Shown piece by piece: positions 22,535-30,641 of a stretch of 43,080 nucleotides of DNA. Position numbers and translations under genes: made by a program. Each line of letters starts with the position of its first letter. Positions within the stretch are counted from its first letter, which is position 1. The stretch spans positions 1 to 43,080 of the forward strand of contig JAJZLT010000042.1 in the NCBI GenBank assembly GCA_021803245.1. The letters run 5' to 3'. Below the pieces are notes generated by a model. That model did not search any database and was not told the DNA's origin. It was given only the letters and a program-made list of their open reading frames with translations. The stretch comes from Microcaldota archaeon. Its GTDB lineage: Archaea; Micrarchaeota; Micrarchaeia; Micrarchaeales; CABMGC01.

Positions 22535-23191
22535 TCACTTTGATTTCGCAACACCGTTTCTCATGCATATGTCATTTATTATGCACTTGCTGCAGATTGG
22601 TATTCTGGACTGACAGACGTTATGGCCGTGCGCCTTGAAGACATACGCGATATTGTGCCAGTGGCTTTTGTCTACGAGCTTCATCAGGTCATTCTCAATA
22701 AGCTCGGGATCCTCGCTACTCGTGATTCCTATCCTTCCGGGAACTCTTATTACCCACGTATCCACAGGTATTCCCTCTACTACCCCAAATGCATTTATGA
22801 GTATAGTATTTGCTGTCTTCCTGCCTATTCCTGGAAGTGCAACGAGGCTACCCATATCCTTTGGTATGTTTCCTCCGTGTTTTTCCAGCACTAACCTGCA
22901 TGCCTTTATTATGTTCCTCGCCTTGTTCTGCGGAAATGCAACTCTGCTTATGTCTTTAGCCAGTTCGCCTTCATCTGCATTGGAATAGGCTTCAGGTGTC
23001 TTATACTTCTTGAAAAGCTGCGGGGTAACTGAATTCACCACCGCATCTTTTGTCTGCGCAGAGATTATGGCTGCAACCATAAGTTCCAGAGGTGTGCTGA
23101 AGTTTAGATAGTACTTTGCATCAGGATATTCCTTTATCAGCCGGGCTATTGCCTCCTTTGCCTTGGCCTCTCCAAGAACAGCGTCTCCCAT
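22535..23191 (-). CDS. nth: Endonuclease III (Nth), base-excision repair glycosylase/AP lyase
   Basis: 218 residues. Helix-hairpin-helix VALPGIGRKTANTILINAFG holds the catalytic Lys (residue 125), and PVDTWVIRVPGR holds the catalytic Asp (144). The iron-sulfur loop is C-QSRIPI-C-SK-C-IINDI-C, the standard C-x6-C-x2-C-x5-C. The enzyme removes oxidised pyrimidines and cuts the AP site. It is 4 bp from the upstream adenosine-specific kinase gene and immediately upstream of EndoQ. These two nucleases therefore form a repair pair for damaged and deaminated bases. Confidence 0.95.
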   Translation of the reverse strand: MGDAVLGEAKAKEAIARLIKEYPDAKYYLNFSTPLELMVAAIISAQTKDAVVNSVTPQLFKKYKTPEAYSNADEGELAKDISRVAFPQNKARNIIKACRLVLEKHGGNIPKDMGSLVALPGIGRKTANTILINAFGVVEGIPVDTWVIRVPGRIGITSSEDPELIENDLMKLVDKSHWHNIAYVFKAHGHNVCQSRIPICSKCIINDICMRNGVAKSK

Positions 23192-23195
23192 ATAA

Positions 23196-23681
23196 TCACA
23201 TTTTGTATCCGAGCTCCCTTAAAAATTTCTTCCGCTTCAACCTTTCTTCGTCTGATTCAGTGCCTTTCGGCGGGAAGCCATCTGTTATCCCAAGTATGCT
23301 TCTGCCCTGCCCAGTCTGGCCGACAATTACTTCGACACTGTTTGCCGTGGAGCAATAGATGCTTACGACTTCAGGAACGCTTTTGACAGCGTTGTTAACA
23401 TTTATCGGGTAGGCACTCTTGAATATTACCACAAACGTATGGCCCGCACCTATTGCAAGCGCATTTCGCTCGGCTAATTCTTTCAGCTTGTTATCATTTC
23501 CCTCGCTTCTCACAAGGCAAGGGCCGCTCGCCTCGGAAAATGCGAGGCCGAACCTTATGCCAGGTACGCTGCCTACAATCGCTTCGTATATGTCTTCCAC
23601 TGTCTTTATGAATCCTGCGTGGCCTATCATGATCTGCATTTCTTCCTCTTTTTCTATCTTTACTGATTTTACTTCCACCAT
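23196..23681 (-). CDS. Adenosine-specific kinase-fold protein (PF04008/COG1839 family)
   Basis: About 161 residues from the Met of VEVKSVKIEKEEEMQI. The conserved family stretches are all present: IGHAGFIKTVEDIYEAIVGS, GLAFSEASGPCLVRSEGND, AIGAGHTFVVIFKSAYPINV, STANSVEVIVGQTGQGR and ILGITDGFPPKGTES. A member of this archaeal family was named from its adenosine binding. The physiological role is unclear. I chose ATG 23681 because the track start overlaps aspS and adds non-conserved residues. It lies between aspS and nth in the operon. Confidence 0.88.
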   Translation of the reverse strand: MVEVKSVKIEKEEEMQIMIGHAGFIKTVEDIYEAIVGSVPGIRFGLAFSEASGPCLVRSEGNDNKLKELAERNALAIGAGHTFVVIFKSAYPINVNNAVKSVPEVVSIYCSTANSVEVIVGQTGQGRSILGITDGFPPKGTESDEERLKRKKFLRELGYKM

Positions 23682-23685
23682 ACAA

Positions 23686-24981
23686 TCACGGCGTAAGCCT
23701 GTTCCTGTCTCTTGGAAATGGAGAGCATTCACGTATGTTGCTGCTGCCTGTTATCTTCATCGTAAAGCGTTCAAGGCCTATGCTCCAGCCGGCATGGGGA
23801 GGTGCACCGCATCTGAACGCATCTATGTAGAATTTAAAGTCGTCAGGATTTAATCCGCGGCTCTTTATTGATTCCACCAATGTGTCTGGGTCGTGTATCC
23901 TCTGCGCTCCGCTCGATATCTCTATCCCTTTGTAGATGAAGTCATAGCTACTGCAAAGCTCAGGGTCGGCGGGCTTGGGCATGCTGTAGAATGCCCTGAG
24001 GGAGGTCGGGTAATCTTTTATTATCAGCATATCGCCGTAAATAGATCCGAGCATGCTCTCGTGTTCCCTATTGAAATCGTCTCCGAACTGGATCTTTGCG
24101 CCATTTGCAGCAAGCTTGTCAAGAGCCTGCTTGTACGTTACTATTTTTACCTTAGATTCTTTGATCTCGGCCTTAAGCGTAGCGAGGTCCGCTCCGTTCT
24201 TGCTGGACACAGTTTTAAGTATCGAGCTGACTGTTTTCTTTAGCATCTTTATTGCATCATTCTGGTCTGCAAAACCCATCTCTATGTCCATTTGTGTGCT
24301 CTCATTGAGGTGAAAGACAGTATTGTGCTTCTCAGCCCTGAAGGCAGATGCAATCATAAATACACGGTCCATGCCACCAAGCACTGCAAGTTGTTTGTAA
24401 AGCTGCGGCGATTGCGCCAGGTATGCTTTTTTCTCAAAATACGCTACTTGGAAGAGGTCTGCTCCTCCTTCAGTTGCTGCCTCTACAAGATTAGTGGGGC
24501 GCAGCTCCTGGAAGCCTTCCCTGATTACCGCATTTCTGAAACCATTCAGCACAGATGCCTCGATGTTAAATATTGAAGTCGTTTCAAGCCTTCTGAAGTC
24601 TATGTACCTGTAGTCAAGCCGCACATCTATATCTGCAGGCACCTTGCCGGTAACTTCGAAGGGTATCTTGGCAGTAATGGGATTCAGGTTTGTTACCGTC
24701 AGTGGTATTATTTCGAAACCTTTGCTTGCCATTGCACTCTTTGCTATCTTCCCTTTTACCATTATCACGCTTTCTTTAGGAAGCACAAGGCTCTTCTTTA
24801 TGGCTTCTTCAACAATTCCGTCCTTTCCTGTTATCTGGATTATGCCTGTATGATCCCGAAGAAGCAGGAATACAAGCTTGCCTAGATCCCTTACCTCGTG
24901 CACCCATCCGGCGAGTATTACCTCCTCGCCTTCCATACCTGCGCTTAGTTGCGAGACATAATGCGATCTATAGGCTATCAT
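23686..24981 (-). CDS. aspS: Aspartyl-tRNA synthetase, archaeal type, probably non-discriminating
   Basis: 431 residues. An N-terminal OB-fold anticodon-binding domain (VILAGWVHEVRDLGKLVFLLLRD) is followed by the class II catalytic core: motif 2 region FRAEKHNTVFHLNESTQMDIE, flipping-loop TEGGADLF, QSPQLYKQL, and the conserved end FPRDRNRLTP. In discriminating archaeal enzymes the residue after GWV is Trp. Here it is His, the residue associated with non-discriminating AspRS that also charges tRNA-Asn. If so, Asn-tRNA would be completed by GatCAB, which is not in this window. First gene of the aspS-kinase-nth-endoQ operon. Confidence 0.95.
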   Translation of the reverse strand: MIAYRSHYVSQLSAGMEGEEVILAGWVHEVRDLGKLVFLLLRDHTGIIQITGKDGIVEEAIKKSLVLPKESVIMVKGKIAKSAMASKGFEIIPLTVTNLNPITAKIPFEVTGKVPADIDVRLDYRYIDFRRLETTSIFNIEASVLNGFRNAVIREGFQELRPTNLVEAATEGGADLFQVAYFEKKAYLAQSPQLYKQLAVLGGMDRVFMIASAFRAEKHNTVFHLNESTQMDIEMGFADQNDAIKMLKKTVSSILKTVSSKNGADLATLKAEIKESKVKIVTYKQALDKLAANGAKIQFGDDFNREHESMLGSIYGDMLIIKDYPTSLRAFYSMPKPADPELCSSYDFIYKGIEISSGAQRIHDPDTLVESIKSRGLNPDDFKFYIDAFRCGAPPHAGWSIGLERFTMKITGSSNIRECSPFPRDRNRLTP

Positions 24982-25040
24982 AACAATTCCTATATTCAGA
25001 TACGAAGAAAAGAAATAAAGCTCTTGTCAGGCAAGATATT

Positions 25041-25424
25041 GTGGATGGAATGGTGGTTCAGGTAAAAGATGTCATGAGCAGGCATCTAGTTGCTGTCTCT
25101 CTCGAATCCGGGCTGGAAAATGCGCTGAAGATGATGAGCATAGCGAAAGTAGGCGTTGCGCCTGTGCTGAACAACGGCAAGCTTGTGGGTATCTTGAAAA
25201 GGCGCGAAGCGGAGGCTCTGCAAGGAAATGGGTTTAAGGTAAAGGAAGTGATGCATAAGCCCGCCTATTCATTTGGAACAGAAAGCATTCATGAAGCTGG
25301 AAGAAAGCTTGTAGAGAATGGAATAACAAGGCTGCCCGTAGTGGACAATGAAAATGATATGACTTGCATAGGCATAATAACTTCCACAGAGATCGCAAAT
25401 GAGATGAAGAAGGAAAAGAAATGA
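25041..25424 (+). CDS. Tandem CBS-domain protein
   Basis: About 127 residues made of two CBS motifs: VKDVMSRHLVAVSLESGLENAL with VAPVLNNGKLVGILKRRE, and VKEVMHKPAYSFGTESIHEA with ITRLPVVDNENDMTCIGIITSTEI. Such stand-alone pairs bind adenine nucleotides and act as energy or ligand sensors on partner proteins. The start is either the GTG at 25041 or the ATG at 25050; neither has a clear SD. It diverges from aspS with about 60 bp between them and converges on alba. Confidence 0.88.
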   Translation: MDGMVVQVKDVMSRHLVAVSLESGLENALKMMSIAKVGVAPVLNNGKLVGILKRREAEALQGNGFKVKEVMHKPAYSFGTESIHEAGRKLVENGITRLPVVDNENDMTCIGIITSTEIANEMKKEKK

Positions 25425-25425
25425 A

Positions 25426-25453
25426 TGGAAAGAGATGCAATTTCCTCTTTCCA
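25426..25453. terminator. Hairpin between convergent CBS and alba genes
   Basis: TGGAAAGAG and CTCTTTCCA form a perfect 9-bp inverted repeat around a 10-nt loop, directly after the CBS stop codon and before the alba stop. Its position suggests a two-way terminator or transcript-end stabiliser. Confidence 0.4.
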
Positions 25454-25473
25454 AACAACCGATTCTTATGTTT

Positions 25474-25770
25474 TTATTTTGCGAGAATTATTTCTATCGC
25501 GCTTACCTTTGATTTTGTGCCATCTTCGTTGGCTATCTCTTCAGAGCTTATGTCAATCTGATTCACTTTCACATCAGTAACGAATCTGTTTCTCGCTATT
25601 TCGGCTACATCCACGGCGCGGGATATCGCATTTCCTCTCGCTCTGACCTTGACGCTCTTGGCCCCGTTGTTGAACTGCGTTACTACTGCAAGAACATAGT
25701 TCATTGCTGGCTTCTTCCCTATCAAGACCACATTTTCCGGTATCGAACTCGTTGTTGTTTCTTCCTCCAT
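25474..25770 (-). CDS. albA: Alba, DNA/RNA-binding chromatin protein
   Basis: 98 residues. The Alba core is easy to see: [20 protein letters not shown] holds the Lys pair that binds nucleic acid (one of them acetylated in Sulfolobus), then [24 protein letters not shown]. The N-terminus has a short acidic/Thr extension ([12 protein letters not shown]). Alba dimers coat DNA and also bind RNA. The gene has its own promoter and converges with the CBS gene, so it is probably monocistronic. Confidence 0.95.
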   Translation of the reverse strand: MEEETTTSSIPENVVLIGKKPAMNYVLAVVTQFNNGAKSVKVRARGNAISRAVDVAEIARNRFVTDVKVNQIDISSEEIANEDGTKSKVSAIEIILAK

Positions 25771-25833
25771 ATTTCCACCATGTGTTAAGCATGACCTCTG
25801 GCTGGATTGCTTAGATAAAATTAAGTCTGCAGA

Positions 25834-25843
25834 TATTTAAACC
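25834..25843 (-). promoter_or_regulatory. Putative TATA box for alba
   Basis: The minus strand reads GGTTTAAATA about 68 nt upstream of the alba ATG, giving a leader of about 40 nt. Confidence 0.45.
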
Positions 25844-25973
25844 TTCGTGAAAACTTTTGCAGAATAAACTAGCAGCCAGATTGTCTGCCGTATTTCTGCA
25901 TACACTGTTGAAAGCCGCCTTGAGTCATGAAACCTGAAGTCAGCAGGGCATTGGCATTGTTATTAACATTGCG

Positions 25974-26552
25974 TTAATCTTGCTTTCTTGCAAATGTAAG
26001 ATATGCCGTATGCCATATTCCCTTGGTGGTGGGCCTTATTCCTTCCTCGCGCACCAGCATATCTCTTACAATTACCTCCACGGTGTAAATGTCAGCGAAG
26101 CCCAGCCTTGAAAGAGTTGTGGAGAATTTCTTCACTTGTTCCATGTGCGGAAGATATCCTACCACGCATCCGCCATCTTTTAGCGCCTTCTTTGCATTCC
26201 TGAGTGCTTTCTCCGAGTCGGGAAGGTCTAAGGTAAATAGGTCTGCACCTGTCTCGTCCACTTTCTTTGATACGTCTTTGTTCTTTAACGTGACGTTGTC
26301 AAGGCCAAGAAATGCCCTGTTTCTTTCGGCTATGCTTATGAAATCCTCCCGAACGTCATACGAATATACATGCTTGCATATCCTGGCAAGGCTCAGAGCA
26401 AGCCAGCCACTCCCGGTGCCCGCATCTATGCATATGCTATTCTTGTCTATTCCGGAATACGAGATTATTATGCCTATGTCTTTTGGCAGTATGACCTGTG
26501 GCCCTCTCTTTAGCTTTCGGTATATCTTCGGATAGATAAACATGTGGCTCAT
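25974..26552 (-). CDS. trmI: TrmI-like tRNA (adenine-N1) methyltransferase, short form
   Basis: 192 residues. The SAM-binding Rossmann fold is clear: CIDAGTGSGWLALSLAR, VYSYDVREDFISIAERN, DLFTLDLPDSEKAL. The upstream RGPQVILPKDIGIIISYSGI and the end IRPTTKGIWHTAYLTFARK are typical of TrmI, which makes m1A57/m1A58 in the T-loop. Archaeal TrmI is usually about 250 residues; here the N-terminal small domain of about 55 residues is missing, so the assembly or RNA contacts may differ. Its ATG overlaps the topA stop (ATGA), so translation is probably coupled. Confidence 0.8.
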   Translation of the reverse strand: MSHMFIYPKIYRKLKRGPQVILPKDIGIIISYSGIDKNSICIDAGTGSGWLALSLARICKHVYSYDVREDFISIAERNRAFLGLDNVTLKNKDVSKKVDETGADLFTLDLPDSEKALRNAKKALKDGGCVVGYLPHMEQVKKFSTTLSRLGFADIYTVEVIVRDMLVREEGIRPTTKGIWHTAYLTFARKQD

Positions 26553-28798
26553 CTCTTCTCTTCGCCTGTTTTTTGCTTCCTGCTTCTCTGCTTTGTATTT
26601 TTCCTCTTTGTCATTGTAGCTTTGTTCTTTTTCCTGGTTTTTGCAGCCGTCGCACTTCCCGGCTCTGCCTGCATATTTACTACGCCGGCTGCTTTCACCT
26701 CTTCTTTTTCTCCGGGTGCCGCATTGTCTCCGGCTTCGCCGCCTTTTGGCTTGGGCTTGCCCCAGTCCTTCTTGCTAGCGCAATTCGGATCAAGGTCCAT
26801 CTCAAATACTTTGCCTTTCATGAAGACCTTTACTTTAGGAGTATGGCAGAGCTCGCATATTTTTCCAGTAGGCACTATCCTGGCATATTGCGGCAATGGA
26901 TAAGAATTGCTGCAATTGGGCCAGTTGCTGCAGCCTACAAACTGCTTGTTGTTCCTCGATCTTTTTATTACAAGATTGCCGCCGCATTTAAGGCATGCGC
27001 CCAAAGCGCCTGACTTTTCGCTTTCGGCAAGCCCCTGCTGCAAGCCTTTTCCTATCTCGGAATTCTTGGCATTGAACTTTTTAATTATGGCAGTTATCAT
27101 TTCCTTGCCCTCCTTTATGACCTCCTCTTCCGTTATCTTTCCTCCTGCAATATTGTCCATATCCTTCTCTAGCTTTGCAGTCATCTCCTCATTGAGGATT
27201 TCTTCACTGTATTTCGAGAGGGTCTCATATACGCTCATCCCGAATTCCGTTACTTCTATCTTTGAATTCCTTATGTAATTTCTTTTGAACAAAGTATCTA
27301 TTATGGCAGCCCTGGTGGCCTTGGTTCCCAGATTTTTCTTCTCCAGGAGGCCTATAAGCGATGCCTTGGTATACCTTCTTGGAGGCTCGGTTTCGCCTTC
27401 CTTTAGCACACTCCTCTCGATCTCTGCAGCCTCTCCCTGCGAGAACTTCGGAATCTGTTTCTCATCGACTTTGTAGTATGGGGCATAGAAATCGATCCAT
27501 CCGGCAAATCCGACTATATTACCTGACGAGAAGAAGACCTCTCCTCCCGCAACTGCGGTGATTTTTGTACTCTTTATCCTGGCCCATTCTGCAAAGCACG
27601 CAAGGAACCTTTTTGCTATAAGATCGTAAACCTTCTCTTCCTCTGCTGTCAGCTTTTTGGGCATTTCGCCTGTGGGAAAGATTGCGGGGTGCGCCTCATC
27701 CTCCTTAGAACCTTCTCTGGGCTTAAGCCTCCCTGCAGAGATGAGGCTCGCTGCCTTCTCCGTGTATCGCTCGATTTTTGCAAGGCTCTCTATTATTCTC
27801 CTGTGATTTATGGTGGGCGGAAGCTTCTGCGACGAAGTTCTTGGGTATGAGATATATGACCGCTCATATAGCGTCTGCGCTATGGCAAGGGTCTTTGAAG
27901 GATCCATCCCGAATACACGGCTTGCTTCAAGCTGTAGTGAGGTCAGGTCAAATGGCGGGAATGGGCCCTTCGGCTCCTCCTTTTCCTCGACCTTCTCTAT
28001 AATGGCTTTGCCTGCTTTAGCTGCATCAAGCGCCTTTTCGGCTTCACTCTTATCGAATATCTGCCCTCTTGCATTCTCAAACTGTATGCCGCGGAGGGTG
28101 ATCTCAAGCTTCCAGAAAGGCTCCGGTTTGAAGTCTTTTATCTCCTTCTCGCGCTTGGCAAGTATCGCTAGCGTTGGACCTTGCACCCGGCCGATGCTCA
28201 GTATCTTCCTCTGGCCGCTGTTGGATACTGCATTCATGAGAGCCCTGCTCAGGTTTATGCCCCACATCCAGTCAAGCATATGTCTTGCCTCTCCCGCATG
28301 CATGTTATTGAAATCGAAATTAGAGGGATTCTCGTAGGCCGCTGCAAGGTCTGCAGTAGTTGTCGTTGAGAACTTCATTCTTGATACGTGCTCGCCCGCG
28401 ATGCGCGAATTTGCATCGTTGTTTATTATGTACTTTATTATATTCGAGCCTATTACAGTGCCCTCTATGTCATAATCGCATGCGTTTATGAAAGAGCTGC
28501 ATTTTGAGCCTACACTCTTTATAACGTCAAGGTACTTCTTTGTGAAGTAAGCTGCTTTATTCACCATATACGCAGGAACCCACTCTATGTCAAAGACAGG
28601 TATTTCTGATGAGCGGTTCTTCTGATGCAACGTGAAGAGGTGGCCTGCTGCCGCTACCACATAGAGAAACTCGCCGTTTCTCATGCCTTCGTAATATGAA
28701 ACGCCATCGATATACTTGCGCGTTGGTTTCCCCTCGCAGAGCGAGAGGGCTATCCTAATCGCTACGCTAGGCTTCTCTGCTATTATGAGCTTTGTCAT
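26549..28798 (-). CDS. topA: DNA topoisomerase I, type IA
   Basis: 749 residues. The TOPRIM domain has LIIAEKPSVAIRIA and ACDYDIEGTVIG. The active-site Tyr is in RSYISYPRTSSQKLP near residue 320. Zinc ribbons follow: C-LK-C with CSNWPNC, then CELCHT. The last 60 residues are a Lys/Arg/Gly-rich tail (TRKKNKATMTKRKNTKQRSR), probably DNA-binding and disordered. It relaxes negative supercoils by single-strand passage. It has a 4-bp overlap at each side, with a small membrane protein gene upstream and trmI downstream, so the three are one operon. Confidence 0.95.
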   Translation of the reverse strand: MTKLIIAEKPSVAIRIALSLCEGKPTRKYIDGVSYYEGMRNGEFLYVVAAAGHLFTLHQKNRSSEIPVFDIEWVPAYMVNKAAYFTKKYLDVIKSVGSKCSSFINACDYDIEGTVIGSNIIKYIINNDANSRIAGEHVSRMKFSTTTTADLAAAYENPSNFDFNNMHAGEARHMLDWMWGINLSRALMNAVSNSGQRKILSIGRVQGPTLAILAKREKEIKDFKPEPFWKLEITLRGIQFENARGQIFDKSEAEKALDAAKAGKAIIEKVEEKEEPKGPFPPFDLTSLQLEASRVFGMDPSKTLAIAQTLYERSYISYPRTSSQKLPPTINHRRIIESLAKIERYTEKAASLISAGRLKPREGSKEDEAHPAIFPTGEMPKKLTAEEEKVYDLIAKRFLACFAEWARIKSTKITAVAGGEVFFSSGNIVGFAGWIDFYAPYYKVDEKQIPKFSQGEAAEIERSVLKEGETEPPRRYTKASLIGLLEKKNLGTKATRAAIIDTLFKRNYIRNSKIEVTEFGMSVYETLSKYSEEILNEEMTAKLEKDMDNIAGGKITEEEVIKEGKEMITAIIKKFNAKNSEIGKGLQQGLAESEKSGALGACLKCGGNLVIKRSRNNKQFVGCSNWPNCSNSYPLPQYARIVPTGKICELCHTPKVKVFMKGKVFEMDLDPNCASKKDWGKPKPKGGEAGDNAAPGEKEEVKAAGVVNMQAEPGSATAAKTRKKNKATMTKRKNTKQRSRKQKTGEEKR

Positions 28799-29043
28799 CT
28801 ACCCATCCTGCTGCTCTTGCTGTTCTTCTGCTTCTGTTCTGGCTTGACCGCACTTTTTCCATTCGGCTCCTTTGAGATCCTGTAGGCCATGTAGAAGCCT
28901 GCTGCCAGGGCAATTATCGCAAAAACATAGAAGAGAATGATTATGCCTGTGAAGAATGAGGCTATTGCTACTATGCTCAGTGCAACTACCCCAAAAGCGA
29001 ACGCCATTGAAGTCTGCTCATTTTCAAAAGATAGATCCATCAT
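28795..29043 (-). CDS. Small two-helix membrane protein of unknown function
   Basis: 82 residues: an acidic start (MMDLSFENEQTS), two hydrophobic helices (AFAFGVVALSIVAIASFF and IIILFYVFAIIALAAGFYMAY) and a basic tail KPEQKQKNSKSSRMGR. The stop overlaps the topA ATG (ATGA), so it is the first gene of the topA-trmI operon. The reason for this link is not apparent, and it may simply set topA expression by coupling. No family recognised. Confidence 0.7.
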   Translation of the reverse strand: MMDLSFENEQTSMAFAFGVVALSIVAIASFFTGIIILFYVFAIIALAAGFYMAYRISKEPNGKSAVKPEQKQKNSKSSRMGR

Positions 29044-29123
29044 ATAACTAATTTATGCGTAAGGTTAAAAAACTTTCGCTGAGAGAGATTCTAATCTTGC
29101 GCTTCTTTTGTAATAGTGGTTGA

Positions 29124-29483
29124 ATGCTTGATGAGATAGAGATAATAGCAATAACCTTTGCCTCCGCGTTTATCTCATCGGTTTCGCAGTACTTTTTCAA
29201 GAGAGGGTTGCCTAGGATAAACCTGGATCTTGCTTCGATGAAGCTGCTGCTTAAGTCTAGAGTAATGATCCTCGGGGCGGCACTTTACTTAGTAAGCCTT
29301 GTCTTTTACCTTGAGGCTCTGAGAATGGGACAGCTCTCATTTGTATATCCGACTTTTGCGAGCGTCTTCGTCTTCGTGCTCATTTTCTCCAAGTTCCTGC
29401 TTCACGAAGAGATTTCTTGGAAGCGGGCAGGCGGCGTATTGCTTATAATGCTCGGTATAGTGCTCATAGCCTTTAGTTACTAG
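29124..29483 (+). CDS. EamA/SMR-like four-helix membrane protein (half-transporter A)
   Basis: 119 residues with four membrane helices. The end FVYPTFASVFVFVLIFSKFLLHEEISWKRAGGVLLIMLGIVLI is the typical C-terminal half of an EamA/SMR protein (a conserved Glu after the helix, then G-x-L-L-I-x-x-G). Such half-length proteins work as dimers to move small cations or lipid-linked sugars. It is followed 7 bp later by a second, related but different protein. The pair resembles ArnE/ArnF-type or heterodimeric SMR systems. The substrate is unknown. Confidence 0.75.
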   Translation: MLDEIEIIAITFASAFISSVSQYFFKRGLPRINLDLASMKLLLKSRVMILGAALYLVSLVFYLEALRMGQLSFVYPTFASVFVFVLIFSKFLLHEEISWKRAGGVLLIMLGIVLIAFSY

Positions 29484-29490
29484 TGGTTGT

Positions 29491-29823
29491 ATGGATGGCA
29501 AGAAATTATTTGTACTGATTCTTATACTTAGCACATCCTTAGGAGCAGTGGGCCAGCTTATCTTCAAGCTTGGCCTTGATAGTTCCGGCGTGCCATTGGT
29601 TGAGCTCGTCGGGCTCGGCGTAGTTCTTTACGCCGTTTCTACAATGCTGTATTTCTATGTCCTTGGCAGGTCGCACTTAAGCTGGGCATATAGCTTTGTG
29701 GGCCTTAGCTATTCGATAGCCAGCATCCTGGCGTTTCTAGTGCTCGGTGAGCCTGTGACACCCCTGCGCGTGGCCGGCATAGCAGTAATACAGCTTGGCA
29801 TAATATTTATAGGCCTTAGCTGA
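29491..29823 (+). CDS. EamA/SMR-like four-helix membrane protein (half-transporter B)
   Basis: 110 residues, four helices. SLGAVGQLIFKLGLD near the start and FVGLSYSIASILAFLVLGEPVTPLRVAGIAVIQLGIIFIGLS at the end match the SMR/EamA half-unit (ArnE/F-like). Low similarity to its partner upstream fits an obligate heterodimer with opposite membrane orientation. The two genes form a short plus-strand operon between divergent and convergent minus-strand genes. Confidence 0.78.
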   Translation: MDGKKLFVLILILSTSLGAVGQLIFKLGLDSSGVPLVELVGLGVVLYAVSTMLYFYVLGRSHLSWAYSFVGLSYSIASILAFLVLGEPVTPLRVAGIAVIQLGIIFIGLS

Positions 29824-29858
29824 TTTGGTACAAGAACCGGAAGCACGCCTTGCTCTGC

Positions 29859-30641
29859 TCATGCGGTTATAAAGCGCTCCTTATCAAAGAGCTTTATCCC
29901 TAGAGCAAGCACTATTGCAGATGTTGCCGCGAGAATCATGAGCAGCTCGATAAAGAAAAGCGTTGTCAGCACTGCTATCCCGAAGGTAGAGATAAATGGT
30001 ATTACAAGTATCGGTAGCACAAGGAGCGTGCTTACCTGCTGCGCCTCCTTTACGCCCTTGGCGCGGAGCGAGACAAGTACCACAAGGCCTATAGTGGTCA
30101 GTGCCAGGAAAGGTGATGTCAGAAGCATAAGGAACCAGCCGGTATTCGGGAGGAGGGTAAAGTCAAAGTATTTTCCTGAAGAATAATTTGCAACGCCGGC
30201 ATATACAAAGAAAATTATTACAGTCATAGCGACTGCAGGCAAGAAAGATGAAAGTATCTTGCCAAGCAGTACCTCCTTGTTAGTTATAGGAGTCGAGAGG
30301 AGCGATTCTGCAGTCTTTCGCTCTTTCTCTCCGGCAAAGCTGTCCGCTGCAATTACCGACGCAGTTATTATGGGCATTGTCATGAATATGGGGCCGAGGA
30401 CATTGGTCAGGAAGAACTGCATGAAGAAGACCTCGCTTGTAGACGAGCCCAATGGCACACTTGTCTTTAGCAGCCTCTCTGCCAGTGCCGGGCCCGCAAA
30501 CTTGGAAACGTAGACCGTGAAAGCAGGCAGGGCGATGGCAAAGAGAAGAGGTATCGCTATCATTGGCAGATAGATGCCCGGGCTAGAGAACACTTCCTTG
30601 AGGTCTTTCTGCGAAACGGCATATACGTGCATTATGTCCAT
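29859..30641 (-). CDS. ABC-2 type exporter permease
   Basis: 260 residues, about six membrane helices. The intracellular stretch SFAGEKERKTAESLLSTPITNKEVLLGKIL is the hallmark of NatB-like ABC-2 permeases, and it is followed by FLPAVAMTVIIFFVYAG. It begins directly after the stop of the ATPase gene with no spare base, so the two are coupled. The substrate (lipid-linked glycan, Na+ or drug) cannot be told. Confidence 0.85.
   Translation of the reverse strand: MDIMHVYAVSQKDLKEVFSSPGIYLPMIAIPLLFAIALPAFTVYVSKFAGPALAERLLKTSVPLGSSTSEVFFMQFFLTNVLGPIFMTMPIITASVIAADSFAGEKERKTAESLLSTPITNKEVLLGKILSSFLPAVAMTVIIFFVYAGVANYSSGKYFDFTLLPNTGWFLMLLTSPFLALTTIGLVVLVSLRAKGVKEAQQVSTLLVLPILVIPFISTFGIAVLTTLFFIELLMILAATSAIVLALGIKLFDKERFITA

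Noticed and set aside
25774-25973. Possible box C/D guide RNA between alba and the TrmI-like gene
   Set aside because: CTGA-like and TCATGA-like strings occur, but no proper RTGATGA box C with paired D boxes at the right spacing.
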